A stretch of DNA of 64,000 bases, taken from NCBI GenBank assembly GCA_965153455.1, contig OZ234499.1:620001-684000 (forward strand), written 5' to 3'. The notes beneath the pieces were generated by a model that saw only the letters and a list, made by a program, of their open reading frames with translations, searched no databases and was not told where the DNA came from. The stretch comes from Sphagnum compactum. Taxonomy: Eukaryota; Bryophyta; Sphagnopsida; Sphagnales. Position numbers and translations under genes: made by a program. This document shows, in pieces, positions 25,301-38,260 of the stretch (within the stretch, counting starts at the first letter, position 1; each line of letters starts with the position of its first letter).

Positions 25301-26818
25301 CATGAGGGGTAGTGTTTGAAAACAAAGTGAAAACGGACGTCGACTTACTGAAGATGCGGCGGCAGCTGTTATATCAGTCTGCCATGTCTTTATTGCCGTC
25401 ATTTTTGTAGGCTCGTACCGCGATGTGACACAACCTTGTAATGTTTCCACGCCGCCCTCTTCAACCTGCTGATGAGCAATACCTCTACAACCTGTCGATC
25501 AACATTACAGTTCCAATATTGTTATCCGAAAACAAACAAAATCTCTGGGATATGGATACACACGACCGGGAGACCTTGGAGCTCAAATATCAAGAGGAGT
25601 GAATACTGCAAATGTTAGATTTCTGGTTGTCAGAAGGTTAGAAAAGCTGCTTGATCGGCCCCTTATCAGACCTGGATCATCAGAAGATTTGCTAGATCTC
25701 TCCGCAATTTGCCCAATCAATCCACGTCCACTTCTGGCCTCCTCTGATCCGGCCGGATCGGCGAGCGCAACATCGTCTTCAAGCTGTCGTGGTCGATCCG
25801 CCTTTCGATCCATTGCCAATTGGGAATCTATAGCAACCTGAATGGATGCTGCTTGTGTCCGTGCTTCAATATCGATGTCATGATCGGCTTCTTGGACCAG
25901 TACTACAGACCTCTGGACGTCACTGACCGGCTTGGGTAGGCTTGCATCGCTTCGTAAAAGATGATCGACTACGTCGGAATCTCTTGCAAGGCTTGGTTCT
26001 CCGCCTAAATTCACATCACTCCCCGAGCTTCCGGTCAAGGAAATCATCGCCCGCGGCACGGTGGAACTTTGTCGATGTTCCGATGTAGCAATGATTGTTG
26101 GCGTGGAGTCAGTTCCAGATGCACAAGAGTTGTACCTCTGGATCGAATGACTACCAGCATGTGGAACAGGCGCTAAACTACCTGCGAAAACACTAATAGC
26201 TGTATTCTTAATAGATTGATTACTTGCAATTGCTGGCTCCAGCTTCTCACCTGTTATCATCTCACCTGCAGACATCTCCTCTCCTGCATGGAAGAATTCT
26301 TCCCGCTGTAATTTCGACAAACCTTGCTGCTCACCAGCTGCTTTAGGCGAGACATCGGGAAGGGGAAAGGTACTCGAGGCCGGCGCAATTGCCGATGATT
26401 CTCCTGCAAAGGAGATAGATTTCTGGCCTACATTCCAGGAGCTTAAATACTCCTCTAGACCGACATGCGGCTCGGCGGGCTGAAATCCCTTGGTATGCCA
26501 TAACTTATCTAACCAAGTGAAGGAACCAGGTCGCGTGGAGGACTGCGATAATTCCTCCGCGACCAGGGTCCCAGAGCTACTTTCGTGCACAGCCTGAATC
26601 TCGACTTGCTCAGCTAATTCCCTCACCACTGCAGTTTCTTCTTGGACGCCTGGATTAACATTCAAGGGCTCAATAGTTGGTACTGATTCTTCGACTCTCC
26701 CAGCAGCAGCAGCAGCAGCAGCCGGCAACGAAACAGGCAAATTGGCATCGCTACTACTAGTGTTGGGAGCGGCAGCTGATGCAGGAGCTCCTCTCTGCTG
26801 CCGCTTACGGATCCGCAT
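22364..26818 (-). CDS. Nuclear protein with winged-helix-like and WRC zinc domains, multi-exon
   Basis: Exons on the minus strand: E1 25672-26818, E2 25349-25491, E3 24490-24637, E4 about 23924-24110, E5 23432-23506, last exon 22364-23214. E1-E2-E3-E4 and E5-last join in phase at GT-AG borders. E4 to E5 does not, so a small exon or another donor is missed there; the protein should be about 850 residues. It starts MRIRKRQ, with an Ala run and a long low-complexity Ser/Glu-rich part in E1. E5 encodes WGCSCGYRLSPGEINYVQ, which is Cys-rich. The last exon holds a helix-turn-helix or HARE-like stretch (HKVFFQAGKSGLTAREAV to SSPYFMELEEGRFALCSA). It ends with a WRC motif with spacing CX9CX10CX2H, as in growth-regulating factors, beginning CNRTDGKGWVC. 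A nuclear regulatory role is inferred; no QLQ domain is seen, so it is not a GRF. Confidence 0.82.
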
Positions 26819-26881
26819 CGCAGATCAAGAGCTCTGAAGCTCCGACCAAAATTCCCTTCCCTTCTCAAAATATCTCTTCTG

Positions 26882-26883
<2 letters not shown>

Positions 26884-26916
<33 letters not shown>

Positions 26917-26921
26917 CTCTC
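26884..26921. repeat. CT/GA microsatellite in the probable 5' UTR of the WRC-domain gene
   Basis: A (tc)n tract with one g interruption lies 66 bp upstream of the minus-strand ATG at 26818. On the transcript it reads as a (ga)n run, a common feature of plant 5' leaders and promoters. Confidence 0.85.
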
Positions 26922-29221
26922 GCACTCAACTATTTGAGTGTGCAAGTAAAGCGGGCAACTAGCTAATGCCGGGCATCATCATCCGCTGCCTATTATTATT
27001 TATTAAGTTACATGTACATGGGCCTGTCGCCGACCAAAAACTTTTGAACTTTTTCGGCGTGGCAATGAGACAATGTTTGGATTTGCCGCAAGGGGTCGGT
27101 CCCTCCCGCGCGTGCTGCCCACCAAATTGGGTATTACCAACACCACACCACACCACACTGCAAAGATTTTGTTCTGAGGTAATGAGGCGAAGCCATGTGG
27201 AAGGGATGGAATGTCCCACGCAAACCGGACAACTGTCACTTCATCCCAATCCCACGCTCACACGGATTGACGTCGTTAAACATTGGATGTAAAAATGGAA
27301 GCCGGCAGGCGGTTAAAGTTTCCCGACATTTGTCCCCCCCGGGCAGCAAGTGGGATTTGTTGCTCGCCCTAAAACCCAAATGATTCCTGCTTCGCGGACA
27401 AAACCAACTTCTTTAACACAGGAATGGCCGGCCGCGTTAGGAATCCGATTTTCGGCTGTGGTTTCGGCGACCATTCCTCCCCAGTTTCTTCACTACCTTC
27501 TTTCACTCGTGCTTTCTTCAAGTGTGGCAAAGCGAACTCACCTTCCTTCCTTCCTTCCTTGGTCCTTGCAACTGACTATGGTTGTTTTCGCTAGGTGTCC
27601 GCCTCCCAGGAGCTTTGCTTTGCTCCGGTCAATGGAGCTCACTGGATCAGCTCGTGCTTGAGCAGGCAGGGAATCCATTATGGTGCTTTTTTTTTCTTTT
27701 TTCCTGTTTTCTGAGACACAAAAGAACAAGACTTCATTTGCCATGATGTTTTTCCCTGGACCCACAAAATGTAAAGTCCAGGCCACAAGGGCTCTGAGTG
27801 TGATTCTGCTGCCTTTTGGAGTAATTTGTGTAATGTGTTTTTTTATAAAACAAATTCCCGCCCCTCTCATGTGTTTCTTTCCCGTTAGTAAATATTGGCT
27901 GGGCAGCTTACATAATTGGAGGAGGGGTGGGGTGTTCCTGAACTAAGTGCCCCACTGCGGTCGAGTCCAGAGGGCATTACCTGATGTAAAGCATTGACAG
28001 AACAATCTTTCTAATTTTTTCCTGCGATGCCCAGCATTATAGTAGAACAAAAGAAATTGAAATGTCTGCTCCAGGGGGCATTTTGCTTTTCAAAATGCTG
28101 CGGCCTTTGCTGAGGAGAAATTCCACTGGATGAGATATGCTTCACATACACCAGAAATTTTCTGCCCATGCTTTAAGTTACCTTGCATTAAAGTTATATA
28201 ATCCTCATGGGGAGCTTTTTAGCTGTGCAATCAAATCCTGCTTGAAGGAAAGTACCTTTTGGGAGTTTCTGCTGCATAGTTTCCATCAGTTAGTTTTACT
28301 AATAGCACTCCCATGATCAACTGTTGTGAACTTGGTAAAATCGACATTCAGCAGACTTTCAAGACTATGAAACAAAGGCGGGGGCTAGTGTTTTGGGTTT
28401 GGAATTTATCAGATTAGGTGCAGCAGGTAGGCAGAGGTTTCTGAAATGTCTGGAAACAAACTGTGCATGAAGGTGGCCCAAGCTTAAAGTTTCAAAAAAT
28501 AGGTTCACACTTTTACCAACTAGTAATTAATAGCATGTTCTTACAAGAATGGAAGCCAAATTAGCTCAATAAGTATTAAGAAAGGTGCTAGCAGTAAGGG
28601 TACTTGTTATCACCGTTTATTTTTTTGTGCAAAATTTTTCCGGAATGAAAAATTAAAATAAAAAAGAAATAACTTATTTCCTAGTAATGTTTTTGAAAAA
28701 ATTTCCAATTTTCAAAAAAGAAATTAATTTTTTTTGTCACATTTGTACTCTGATTTTAGTTTGGTCGCATTTTTTTTAATTAATTAATTTACTATTTTTA
28801 AAACCTCACCATTTAATTTTAAATCCCTCTTGGGATGCAAGCCAATGCTGTTACATCATAAAATTGGAAAAAAATATCATTGCTCCTTATGGTAATAAAA
28901 CATCAAAAACTGGTGGCATGCATTTGAAAGTCCATAACGTAACGATGATGACATCTTGGCATTTTGTATGAACAGAAAAAAAGTTTCAAGGCTTTTGACC
29001 ATTAGATTTTGGATATTATAAGATTCCAATCCCACATGGAAAAGACATTGGAAAATTCTGGGAGCAACTTCGCCCTTTGGACTCCTACAAGATAATGGTG
29101 ATTTTATTTGATTCACTTGAGATGGTCGTTTGTTTGAAAGTGCGGACATTCTAAAGCTGAGTTTCAAAATGTGGCCAACTCCAACTTTTAGGACGGCCCC
29201 CATTTGGTGACCTCTTTTACA
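26922..29221. other. Intergenic region, no gene recognised
   Basis: The part next to 26922 should contain the promoter of the WRC-domain gene. A (cctt)n tract lies at about 27541-27561. A dispersed repeat copy lies at about 28690-28870 (match near 6465-6610). Between 28590 and 28800 the DNA is rich in A and T homopolymers. Open frames here show no family resemblance. Confidence 0.45.
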
Positions 29222-30272
29222 AACATGCCATTTACTAAACTAGTAAACTAAAATTGTTACCATTTGGGTCCCACGATTTTAAGTTTTTCCAATTTGAGTT
29301 CCGCACTGCTGTGCACTACCGGTGACAAATCAACTATTTTACTTTTTTCTTATGTTTTCATATGATTTTTAATAATTCATCATTATTTATGTCAATGTCA
29401 AATTTAATTTAAATTAATATACATTTCATGAACATGAAAAGACACATGTTAATTTATATCACATGTTAAATTAATATGAAAAGTCACATGTGTTATAAGT
29501 GAGATAATTATAAAATAAAGGTAGTTATTAGGAAAGGTGAGAGATAGTTATTAAGAAAATTAATTAAAATTTTTATTAAGAAAAAAATGTAATTAGGCTT
29601 AAAAATGAGGTAGTTATTGTTTAAATTGTCTTTGGAATGATCCATGAACAATCATACGAAGGATTCCAAAAAACCCTCCATATACGAGTTCTGGTTTCTC
29701 ATCACTGAAATTCATATGGTTAGAATGTACGCATTGTCAACTAAATACCACCCAACAAACTTTCAGTCATTATGTTATTGCACAGTCAAATCTGTCAAAT
29801 GGTTCGACTGTTGTACTGTATACCTCACCCTTTATGCTCGTTAATTCCAGTGACAAGTAATCGCAACTGGTACATGGGGGGGGGGGTTTTTTCGGAAATC
29901 CTTTGTATGGTTCACCATGGACCATTATAAAGACAATTTCAAAAATTCTCAAGCTTAACTATTTCAATTCTTTCTTACTAACGACTTTCTTTTCCTGTTA
30001 ACCTTCTTAATAACTATCTCCCACCTTTCCTAAAAACTACCTCTATTTTATAACTAACTCCTTATTTTTCAAAATCCACCAACCTGGATATGAAAAAACA
30101 AATTAACATGTGTCTTTTCATGTGCATGAAATGTATATTAATTTAAATTAATTTAACATTGATATAAATAATGATGAATTACTGAAAACCATATGAAAGC
30201 CTAAAAGGTCAATCATCACTGGTTATGCACAGCAGCGCCAGAGCTCAAGTTTATACCTACAATGGGCATGTT
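29222..30272. mobile_element. Long inverted-repeat (foldback) element, about 1.05 kb
   Basis: The left half pairs with the reverse complement of the right half almost throughout. Matching pieces include aacatgcc (29222) with gggcatgtt (30264); a gcactgctgtgca segment with tgcacagcagcgcc (about 30225); aattaatatacatttcatg (about 29413) with its reverse near 30121-30139; and a ggtagttattaggaaaggtgag segment (about 29520) with its reverse near 30010-30050. The unpaired loop is only about 29700-29860. Such long arms suggest a Mutator-like or foldback non-autonomous element. I could not fix the exact ends or a target duplication. Confidence 0.75.
29876..29886. repeat. Run of eleven G
   Basis: An uninterrupted G11 tract sits near the loop of the foldback element, followed by T6. 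The opposing left-arm position reads as a shorter A/C run, so the homopolymer probably expanded after insertion, or its length is a sequencing uncertainty. Confidence 0.8.
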
Positions 30273-32106
30273 AAAGATCTCAAGCTTCAAGTTGCAATTA
30301 AATTGCAAAAGTAAGGAGCACTAGCTAGATAGAATTCATGTACAACCATCAATACAAATTTAGCTGTAATGCACAAATTCTGATTTTGTTTGCTGAGCAA
30401 TTTTACTTAAGTTGAACATTTTACTACAAGTTCCTCCACTACTAAAATTTTAGGCTTCCCCACATAAGCCCTCAATTAATCTCTAAATTTGCCTGGAAGC
30501 AAGCAAGTAACCCCTTCAAAATAAGTCCAATTTCAATAGTATCTACAGGACACCTTCTTGATCAGACACTGCAATAATGCAAAGCTGTTAGTGATGCTAC
30601 CTGCCTTCGCAAGTATTTTCAATCTGCTGTACGATTAACAATAAGCTTAGATTCTTGGCTAATGAGTCACATTCAAATCAAAACTATGCTGTCCTGGTTC
30701 TAAGGCTGTGGTGTTGTGGAAGAATTAAGGTCTCTCTCAATTGGGATCAAGATTCTAGCACAGAAAAAAGTTACCGCTCATGAGAATCGAAAATCCTCCT
30801 GCAGGCCATTGTTTCTGAGTACAAACTCTAGAAAACTTTGCTGCTGAAATAGGAACTGAAGACAAAATCCTTAAGAAAAACCCACTCAACTGCTCACAAA
30901 AGTAACCACAAACCTTAGATTGGACAAGCAATCTGCATTCAGATCAAAGAGCCATCCAGCTTCTTCTTTGGGTTGTTACTTCATTTCAATCCCAAGTGTT
31001 GGATCCTGAGATACAAACTGTTTTTTGCTGGATCAACCATCCAACAAGATTTAAGGTCATGGACAACAAATCTGGCATCCCACTTTGATAACATTACCAA
31101 CATGAGCTTGGCAGTAGATATTCAACATGTCACCAACAAAGAAAGTATATAAGTTTTGCAGCCTGTGTTACTGTGCTTGTGTATTCTTGCAAAGTAGAAT
31201 ACAGTGGGAAGATGACAATGGCCCACCCATACCTAATGGAATAATTCCATGCAAGTCAGCAAACTCTAGAGTAGCACATGGAATCAGGTCCAACAACTCC
31301 CACTAGTCTCAGATATTACCTCACTGATTGTCACATAGGTAGTGATACCAGCAAAATGATACTATGAAAGGCCATCAAGCTTTCTGGGCAAACTCTGTGG
31401 TGATCTCATAAAAAAAACAGATGAGCAAAATAGTCAACCGCTGGCATAATAGACAGAAGACTAATGATTACACACAGGCCTCGAGTGATTTCCTTTTAAG
31501 TCACATGCAAAGAATCACATTGGGTGACATGAACATACACATTCCACTTCAAAGCAGCAAACAAGGACAAGAAAGAAGAAGTATTCAACCAGGAAAACAG
31601 AGTCCCTGGAAGATGCAACAAATACCCAGAGAAACCCTACCACTGCGCACCCAACCAATATGTCTCTCTCTCTAGGACAAGAGACAAAGACATAACTTCA
31701 TCATCACCTTATGCACGGTCCAAAAATGACTGAAGAATTCATCAAAGGAGTAGTCACTAGAAACCACAGTCAAGGCTTTACATACAGCAAGAAGTCAAAG
31801 ACAATCCCAAATATTGTTATGGTACGCATGCAAATGAACAGAATGACATTGCAAAGTACTCACCAAGCTCCGTAGCAGGAAAAAAATGAAGGCCGTTCAG
31901 AGTTTTGATCGAACTCCGCTACTACTCTTGAAGACATATGGGAAGAATGTTTACACCTTGAGTCTTTTGAAGACCTAAAACCATAGGCCAACAAAGTGTA
32001 TAATATCTCAAGCCCCCTCTCCGACACCGCTACTATGGAGAAGAAGAAAAACCCCGACGGAGCCTGGTCTAAACCCCTGCCAAACCTGGAACTCTCGGTA
32101 AGGCTT
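30273..32106. other. Gene-free stretch downstream of RPS16
   Basis: No coding region is recognised. Up to a few hundred bases before 32107 are probably the 3' UTR of the minus-strand RPS16 gene. Short open frames at 31421-31675 and 31996-32313 show no family match, and the second overlaps RPS16 antisense. Confidence 0.45.
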
Positions 32107-32529
32107 TTAACGGTAAGATTTCTGGAAACGAGAACGAGCACCACGGCCTCCGAATTTCTTGGGCTCGCACCGACGAGGATCAGCCACGAGCAGCGTGCGG
32201 TCGTACCTCAGGAGCACATCCTTGATCTCCTTCTTCGACTGCTCATCCACAAACTTCTGGTAATAAGCTACAAGCGCCTTGGCGATGCTCTGTCTGATTG
32301 CGTAGATCTGTGAAGTGTGACCTCCTCCCTTCACACGGATACGCATATCAACACCGGAGAATTTCTGGCGGCCGAGCAGCAATATAGGCTCGAATGCTTT
32401 GTAACGCAAAATCTCCGGCTCCACGAGCTCAATGGGACAGCCATTGATCTTGATCAGGCCACGCCCACGCTTGCAATACGTAACGGCCACCGCCGTTTTC
32501 TTGCGCCCAAAGCACTGCACAGACTCCAT
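32107..32529 (-). CDS. RPS16: 40S ribosomal protein S16 (uS9), cytosolic
   Basis: This is a 140-residue protein of the small ribosomal subunit, whose C-terminal tail reaches the decoding centre. Nearly every segment is family-typical: the N-terminal [20 protein letters not shown], then [20 protein letters not shown], then [20 protein letters not shown], and the C-terminal [14 protein letters not shown]. The frame is open for 39 more codons upstream to a Met at 32646, but the start MESVQCFG at 32529 aligns with the family and gives the usual length (Arabidopsis 146). The coding region has no intron. Telo-box motifs lie upstream at 32657-32678 and 32699-32707, as in many plant ribosomal protein promoters. 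The frame is intact with no sign of decay, so a functional gene is more likely than a retrocopy. Confidence 0.97.
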   Translation of the reverse strand: MESVQCFGRKKTAVAVTYCKRGRGLIKINGCPIELVEPEILRYKAFEPILLLGRQKFSGVDMRIRVKGGGHTSQIYAIRQSIAKALVAYYQKFVDEQSKKEIKDVLLRYDRTLLVADPRRCEPKKFGGRGARSRFQKSYR

Positions 32530-32656
32530 AGCCAAAATGGAGATCAAGACCTGCGAGACAGAGAGCGAGAGAGCTCCAAATGCAGACAACTTGGTTTGAT
32601 GAAGAAAGAGAAGGTGTGAATGACAGCGGCGGTATTTGTTTCCCAAAAACTTCTAC

Positions 32657-32678
32657 AAACCCTAACCCTAGCCCTAAA
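32657..32678. promoter_or_regulatory. Telo-box run upstream of RPS16
   Basis: The plus strand reads aaaccctaaccctagcccta followed by aa, matching the AAACCCTAA telo-box. In plants this element is frequent near the transcription start of ribosomal protein and other growth-related genes. It lies 128-149 bp upstream of the RPS16 ATG at 32529. Confidence 0.8.
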
Positions 32679-32698
32679 TGACTCATCTCGCTACTTCC

Positions 32699-32707
32699 AA
32701 CCCTAAA
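32699..32707. promoter_or_regulatory. Second telo-box-like motif upstream of RPS16
   Basis: The motif aaccctaaa on the plus strand lies about 20 bp beyond the first telo-box run, about 170 bp from the RPS16 start codon. Confidence 0.6.
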
Positions 32708-35700
32708 CAAATCGCCATGCTCTCTCCTCCCGACTACTTTTCTAATTTTCTGATTTTTTACCTGTTTTGTGCTTGTTCCGTTTCCCTCGTTGTTCCTGCA
32801 ATTGATTTTGTTCGCACCCAATCCCGGCATCACATCCACGGTTGGAGATTGTTTGGAAGATCTGCTCTCCTTTTTTCTACTTGGTATTCTGAGAGATGGA
32901 TGATGAAAGAAGGGGATAAGGAGATTAATGCTGTGAGAAAGCTTCTATGGTTTCTCCAATTCTTCTGAAAAGAAAAAGTGCGTTCTCAGTTAGGTGCTTC
33001 TTCTGGGATGATTGAGGTTTGGTTTCGTAACGTTCTAAACCTTCTCTTTTCTTTTCAGCAACTGAGGGTTTTGGTTCTGAGCATTACCCCAGACGAAAAG
33101 TTTCAAGTCCATGTTATGATCTCTAGTAGCAACTTGTGTGTTGCACTTCTGGTTGTGTTTTCCTGTATTACGATATGCATAGATAAGTTCTCAAGGTAGG
33201 CATTGTCAATAAGCCTTGTAACTGGCTATGAAGGAATTGTAAAGGATATAGATGCGGCAGATGTTAATTTCTCGAGACATGGCAACATCTTCTTTGAAAT
33301 GGTTTCCAGTCGTTTGAAGTTCTATGTACATATGTAAGTGCAAGAATTCCATGCTTGCCAAGGTTTTGCAATGCAACAGGATAAGCATGAGAAGTTTGGC
33401 ATGTCAATGAAGGTTGCAAACTGCAACAAGTCTGAAGGTATGCTTCTAGTTTAGTGTTATTGACTAGTTCTTTTTAGTTCCGTGGATCTTTCAGTTATGC
33501 AACATTTCATTGACAGGATATCAGAGCTGGTATAGGGGGTTTTCTGCATAATCTATCTAATGGTGTCCAACTTGACAATTCCACACCAAAACTCTTTCAG
33601 ATTTGTCTTTTCAGGTATCATCGCCATTCAATTCATCACATGTGGAAATTGAACGATTCTTTCCTCCCAAGCAACACCAACACATATTTGAATTCAAAAG
33701 GTCACATTGCATTGAATAAACTTGGTTAATCCTCTTTGAGATTGATGAATTTCATGAATTTCTTGGTCTAATCAATACATCAATTTTTTTCATGTTTTTA
33801 GTAGGTGAAGGTTGAAGTTCATGTTCTAGAATTAATGAAAGTGGAAAAGGATTTCATGAATTCATGATGGAATTTTTTTTTTAAAATTGATATTGTAGGA
33901 TTCCAGGAACAAATGAAGTATTAATATTTTGACCTTATGTCAACTGATCATCACTAGTGGTGTGGAGCAATGCAGAGCCCAAGTATGATATGGGTGATTT
34001 ATGAGTGGTATAGATGAAGACCCTGACCATCAACATTGAATGTATATGCTGGGTATGCCTTGTCCAAAGAAAATCTGCTATCTGCTTCATGACTGAAAAA
34101 TACACTAAGAATCACGATGGTGCGTATCATGATTCATGACAGTACTGTGACTGGTTATAATCAAACCAAGTCTATTGAATGGTGGGTAACATAATGTTTC
34201 TCATACTGTGTGTAAGTGATGCAATTTTGGGCCAAATCAAGAGAGGTTGTATGGTCACTAGTGGAGCACCTCACATTCCATTATCAGATTGAGCTTGTAA
34301 TGCATGTTTGCTTTACTGTGCTGTTGATTTTTTAGAATTCACATCTTGTGTTCAGGTTGAACATTTAGCTGAGCTGTTATGTTCATGCAAAGTAGAAAGA
34401 AAGAGGGGGAAAGATCAACTCTAATATAGAGTTGTAAGGCTTATAAAGCAGACAAGTTATTCAACCTACTCATGAAAGAATCAAACAAATACACAGCATG
34501 TGGAAAGGTGTGGTTGTCAAGTTGAATGACAAAGGATGTAAGACTCAAAGACGGGGGTAGGTTGGTCAGTGCATTATATTCAATCAGATGGTGCACTTCC
34601 CATTTTCAAAACCTTGGTGTTTGCATGTGACATGGGTCCAGCATTAGATCAACAGTATCACTTTTTTATGCCATAATGACTCCTCCATTTTTTTTGTCAA
34701 TGGTCCTAAATCTACTTGAGGAAAATGTTGGTATTGGTGCTGAATTTGCTTGGGACTACTTGTCAGTATGTAGATTTAGACCTAGCTGTGGGCTGTGTAG
34801 ATGGAAGCATATGTGTATTTGTGACTTTGAACGATGACACCAGAGCGAACCAACAGCCACCAACACACCATCATTGGAAGCTTGTTATGATGCAATCGTG
34901 GATGAGCCCTGACTGAGTTGTCTTCAGGTTTCACCTTGGTAACTTATCATGTAAAGCATAGGTCATGTAGGTAGGCATGTGAGGTATTTTTGCATGTTTT
35001 CATGAGCCTAGAATGAATCCCATAGTGGCGAATCTGACAACATTTGAACAGGATTCTCAAAGAGTTGCATCCTAGTTTAAGCACAGTTTCAATGTAGTGG
35101 AAAGCAACTTGGAAATATTGATGAGATACCAATGTACCATTATATGGTCGTTATGGAGGGTACTAATGAGATGCTAATGTACCATTATATGGTCATTAAG
35201 TAGTATGCATCTTCTGCACTTTATCCATCCATTTGTGAAGCGTCACTGTATTGGTCTATGGAACTAATTCTACATTTAAAAAGATTTGAATGCGATATCA
35301 TCTTTTTCCTATGTTAGTTGACCTCTTTTTTGTTAACTATGTTTCAGTTGGGAGGGATCAATTATTACATTGATCATGCACTTTTGGAACCACCTCTAAC
35401 TTGACATAGTTCCTGAGTGGCTCACACATTTGCCGGCAGTTTGTGGTCTGAAGAATCTGCATCCACCTTAATTGAGGGTTGAATTTTTAAGTTTTGAGTG
35501 GAAGCTTGCTTGTCTAGGTTTACCATGAAAAATTGTGTGCCTTCCTATGAATTTTGGAACATTGGGTTTGTGCATTTTATCACGAGTGCTTCAGCATTGT
35601 TGTTGCAACCCATAGTCTTGGATAAAGGCCAGTGTTCTCTTGCCTGAGGTGAACCAAAACTTAATGTAGGCAGCTCCATGTTGTCATCAAATGACATGAG

Positions 35701-38243
35701 AACCCCTTTGTAGCTAGCTGGAAGGGTGTTTAAAACTTGTTCCTCCAGGTTGAAATCAACTCTTCTTTAATGCTGGTAAGCTTAAACTTTACTTCTTTGA
35801 TCTTCTGCTGAAAATCTGCCACATAACCTCACTCACCCAATTGAATTGTTGTTAGTTTATCTTTCAGCTTGTCAAGTTGAGTGACAATACTCAAGATCAT
35901 ATAGGGCTCTGCAACACATTTTCAAATGTTCATCAAGCCAAACAATTGTTGGCAAGACATGATTCTTGACTACCAAGTTCAAGGTTATGAGAGCCTTAAT
36001 TATTGTTTGGAGGCTTGTCCATGTCCACATGGCAACAGACACATGTAAAAATCAGCTCAATTTTGATCCTTTTTCATCCTTTGAAAGGGTCCAACTAGAA
36101 TTTAGAACACTAAATAGTAAATACCATGCTTGTTAATTGAAGGAAGAAAGAGACCGATTTTGTGTACATGTGTTCTTAATGTCCAGATACATGGCATGAC
36201 TACATTTTAAATATGATCATCCATCGTGATATGTAGCACAATTTGCAAGGGCATTTTCATAGTGTAATGAGCACAACAACCTTAACCACTATTAATTTAA
36301 CATGCTTTAAAGTGATGAGCTAAACTATTGATGAAACTGTGTGATGTATTTATACAACATATTTGTCTACAGTATATCATTGATTAATTTGAAATGAATA
36401 GATTATGAATATACAATATTCAAAAACATATGATAAAGACTATAACCAATGATTTTAAGTATAGTTTAAGCAATGTAACCAGCAAGGAAAAATAGTAATA
36501 AACTGAACAACAAATTTCAATTTGCCACATAAGCTTTTCAGCCCTTTCTTTGAACTAATTAGCATGCACAACCATTCTTGAGACCCTAGATGTATACTGT
36601 TTAATGATTATTGTTCCTCCATTAGAAGGGGCAAACATTTGACAATAAATTCGGATGTGATAAATAATGATATCGCTTCAAACACAATACATCGTTGAAG
36701 CTGCTTTAAGTTCTTGCTAATGAATGAACAAGATTCATCAAATTTATATTCGTCCAGCCATTGACAATTGCTCAAAGTTTGGAACTACCCATAAAGTATC
36801 ATAACTACATCTTCTATGTAGGAGAAAGCCTTCATTACACATGCAAACCATGCAGACCTCCAAGGTCAACAGGTGTAATGCACCAATGTTGGGGTTTTCT
36901 TGTTTAAAAAAATCATACAGTGGACATTACTGAAAATTTAATGCTAATTATACAAGCGAGGATGCCTACTATGTTTTTTTTTAATGTTAATGCATTGACT
37001 AGTCTACTGGCCCAGGTTTTATGTATTCGGTGCAAGTAATCTAAAGTGGACAAACCAACAAATAAAAGTTCATTTCTAATGTATTTGAATTAGCCGTAAA
37101 ATTGACCATGAGACTTTAATTTTATTAATGTTTGTTTTCACGTTCGATTTGGGCCCACCATGTTAAAATGCATTTAAAGCTCCTTTCTAAAAAAATCAAG
37201 AAAATGAATTTTTTTTGTGTCTATATGGACTTTCTACAATATTTCAAGTGCTAATATTTGATGTCATGTAGCACATTGTTCTCTATTTCAAGAGTAATGT
37301 GAAAAGTTGGTTGCATGTGCTTAAGAGCCCAGGAAAATATAGCACCATTTGTTGATGTTTGAACTTGATGGCATTACATGCTCAAGTAAAAATTTTGTTG
37401 GAGTTTGTAGAGGAGTGATTTGGACAACTTAAAACAATCTTTGCAACCATTGATTCCTCCAACACTTGATTAAACAATCAATCCATATCCAAAGATATGG
37501 AGCATTTGAAGGTTGATTTTGATGTTGTTAACATCATTAGTGTTGACATTGATGACAATGCCCATTGACAAAATTTGGCAAAGGATGTGCTGTTAGCTGG
37601 AAGGTAAAGTCAAAGTGATCCTCCCAAACTTCGCAAACACACATTATTTTAATTTAAGGGTGTTGTTGGTAATCTCCACACCTTGGTCCTCATCACATTG
37701 GATCAAATGGTGTTGATGAAGGTTTGAAGCCTCAAGATCTCCAGCAAGCTCAAGAGTTTATCAAAGGCTACTTTTGATCATAGTGATAGATGTTATGGAG
37801 AAGAATTTAATGATTCAAGTTAATGTGAGTAAGGCGGATGAAATGAAGGTGTATTTCCTCTCATTTTCATAGAACTGATGTAAGCTTTGGTGGCTAAAGA
37901 TGAACTAATTTACGTTGTGGGGGGATTCTTATGGAACATGTTCTAATGTCACCATTGGTTGAAGGCATGGTGGGACATTGGTCTAAGGGTACATTCATGG
38001 TTGGGGTACCATAGCAGGAACCATGATTCCCCCAGGACTATCCCAAAACATTTCAAAACTTTTATGTCCACAAACCTACTTTTAGGTATTAATTTGAATT
38101 TGTCATAGGGTGTCCCCATTCCTAAGTTCACATGTGTGACTAGATGAATAGGCACATGCCAACATGTTGGAACGACTAGGTGTGTTGTTTTAGGGTTTTT
38201 GTTTCGTCTTCCATCCAAATGCGCTTGTTTCGATGCATCATTC
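32708..38243. other. Gene-free stretch
   Basis: Over 5 kb without a recognised gene or RNA. Open frames such as 32678-32968 and 34716-34916 have no family resemblance. A short tandem duplication at 35124-35201 is listed separately. Composition becomes steadily more AT-rich toward 37000. Confidence 0.5.
35124..35201. repeat. Short tandem duplication, 45-bp period
   Basis: The segment gagataccaatgtaccatta continues into tatggtcgttatg and recurs 45 bp later as gagatgctaatgtaccatta with tatggtcattaag. Two copies only. Confidence 0.75.
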
Positions 38244-38260
38244 CACTAGTAGAAAACAAT
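38244..38260 (+). repeat. Candidate CACTA-type terminus, no partner found
   Basis: The sequence cactagtagaaaa resembles the start of plant CACTA elements (cactacaagaaaa). It is followed by repeated tacgac/gactac motifs that could be subterminal repeats. No matching inverted end was found downstream, so this may be a truncated element or chance. Confidence 0.35.

Noticed and set aside
25599-25841. Plus-strand open frame opposite the first exon of the WRC-domain gene
   Set aside because: It lies antisense to exon 1, which has a start matching the MRIRKR family and in-phase splice sites.
31996-32619. Plus-strand frames overlapping RPS16
   Set aside because: They are antisense shadows of a strongly conserved ribosomal protein gene.
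32678-32968. 96-codon frame with a hydrophobic segment upstream of RPS16
   Set aside because: It starts within the telo-box promoter region of RPS16 and shows no family resemblance.
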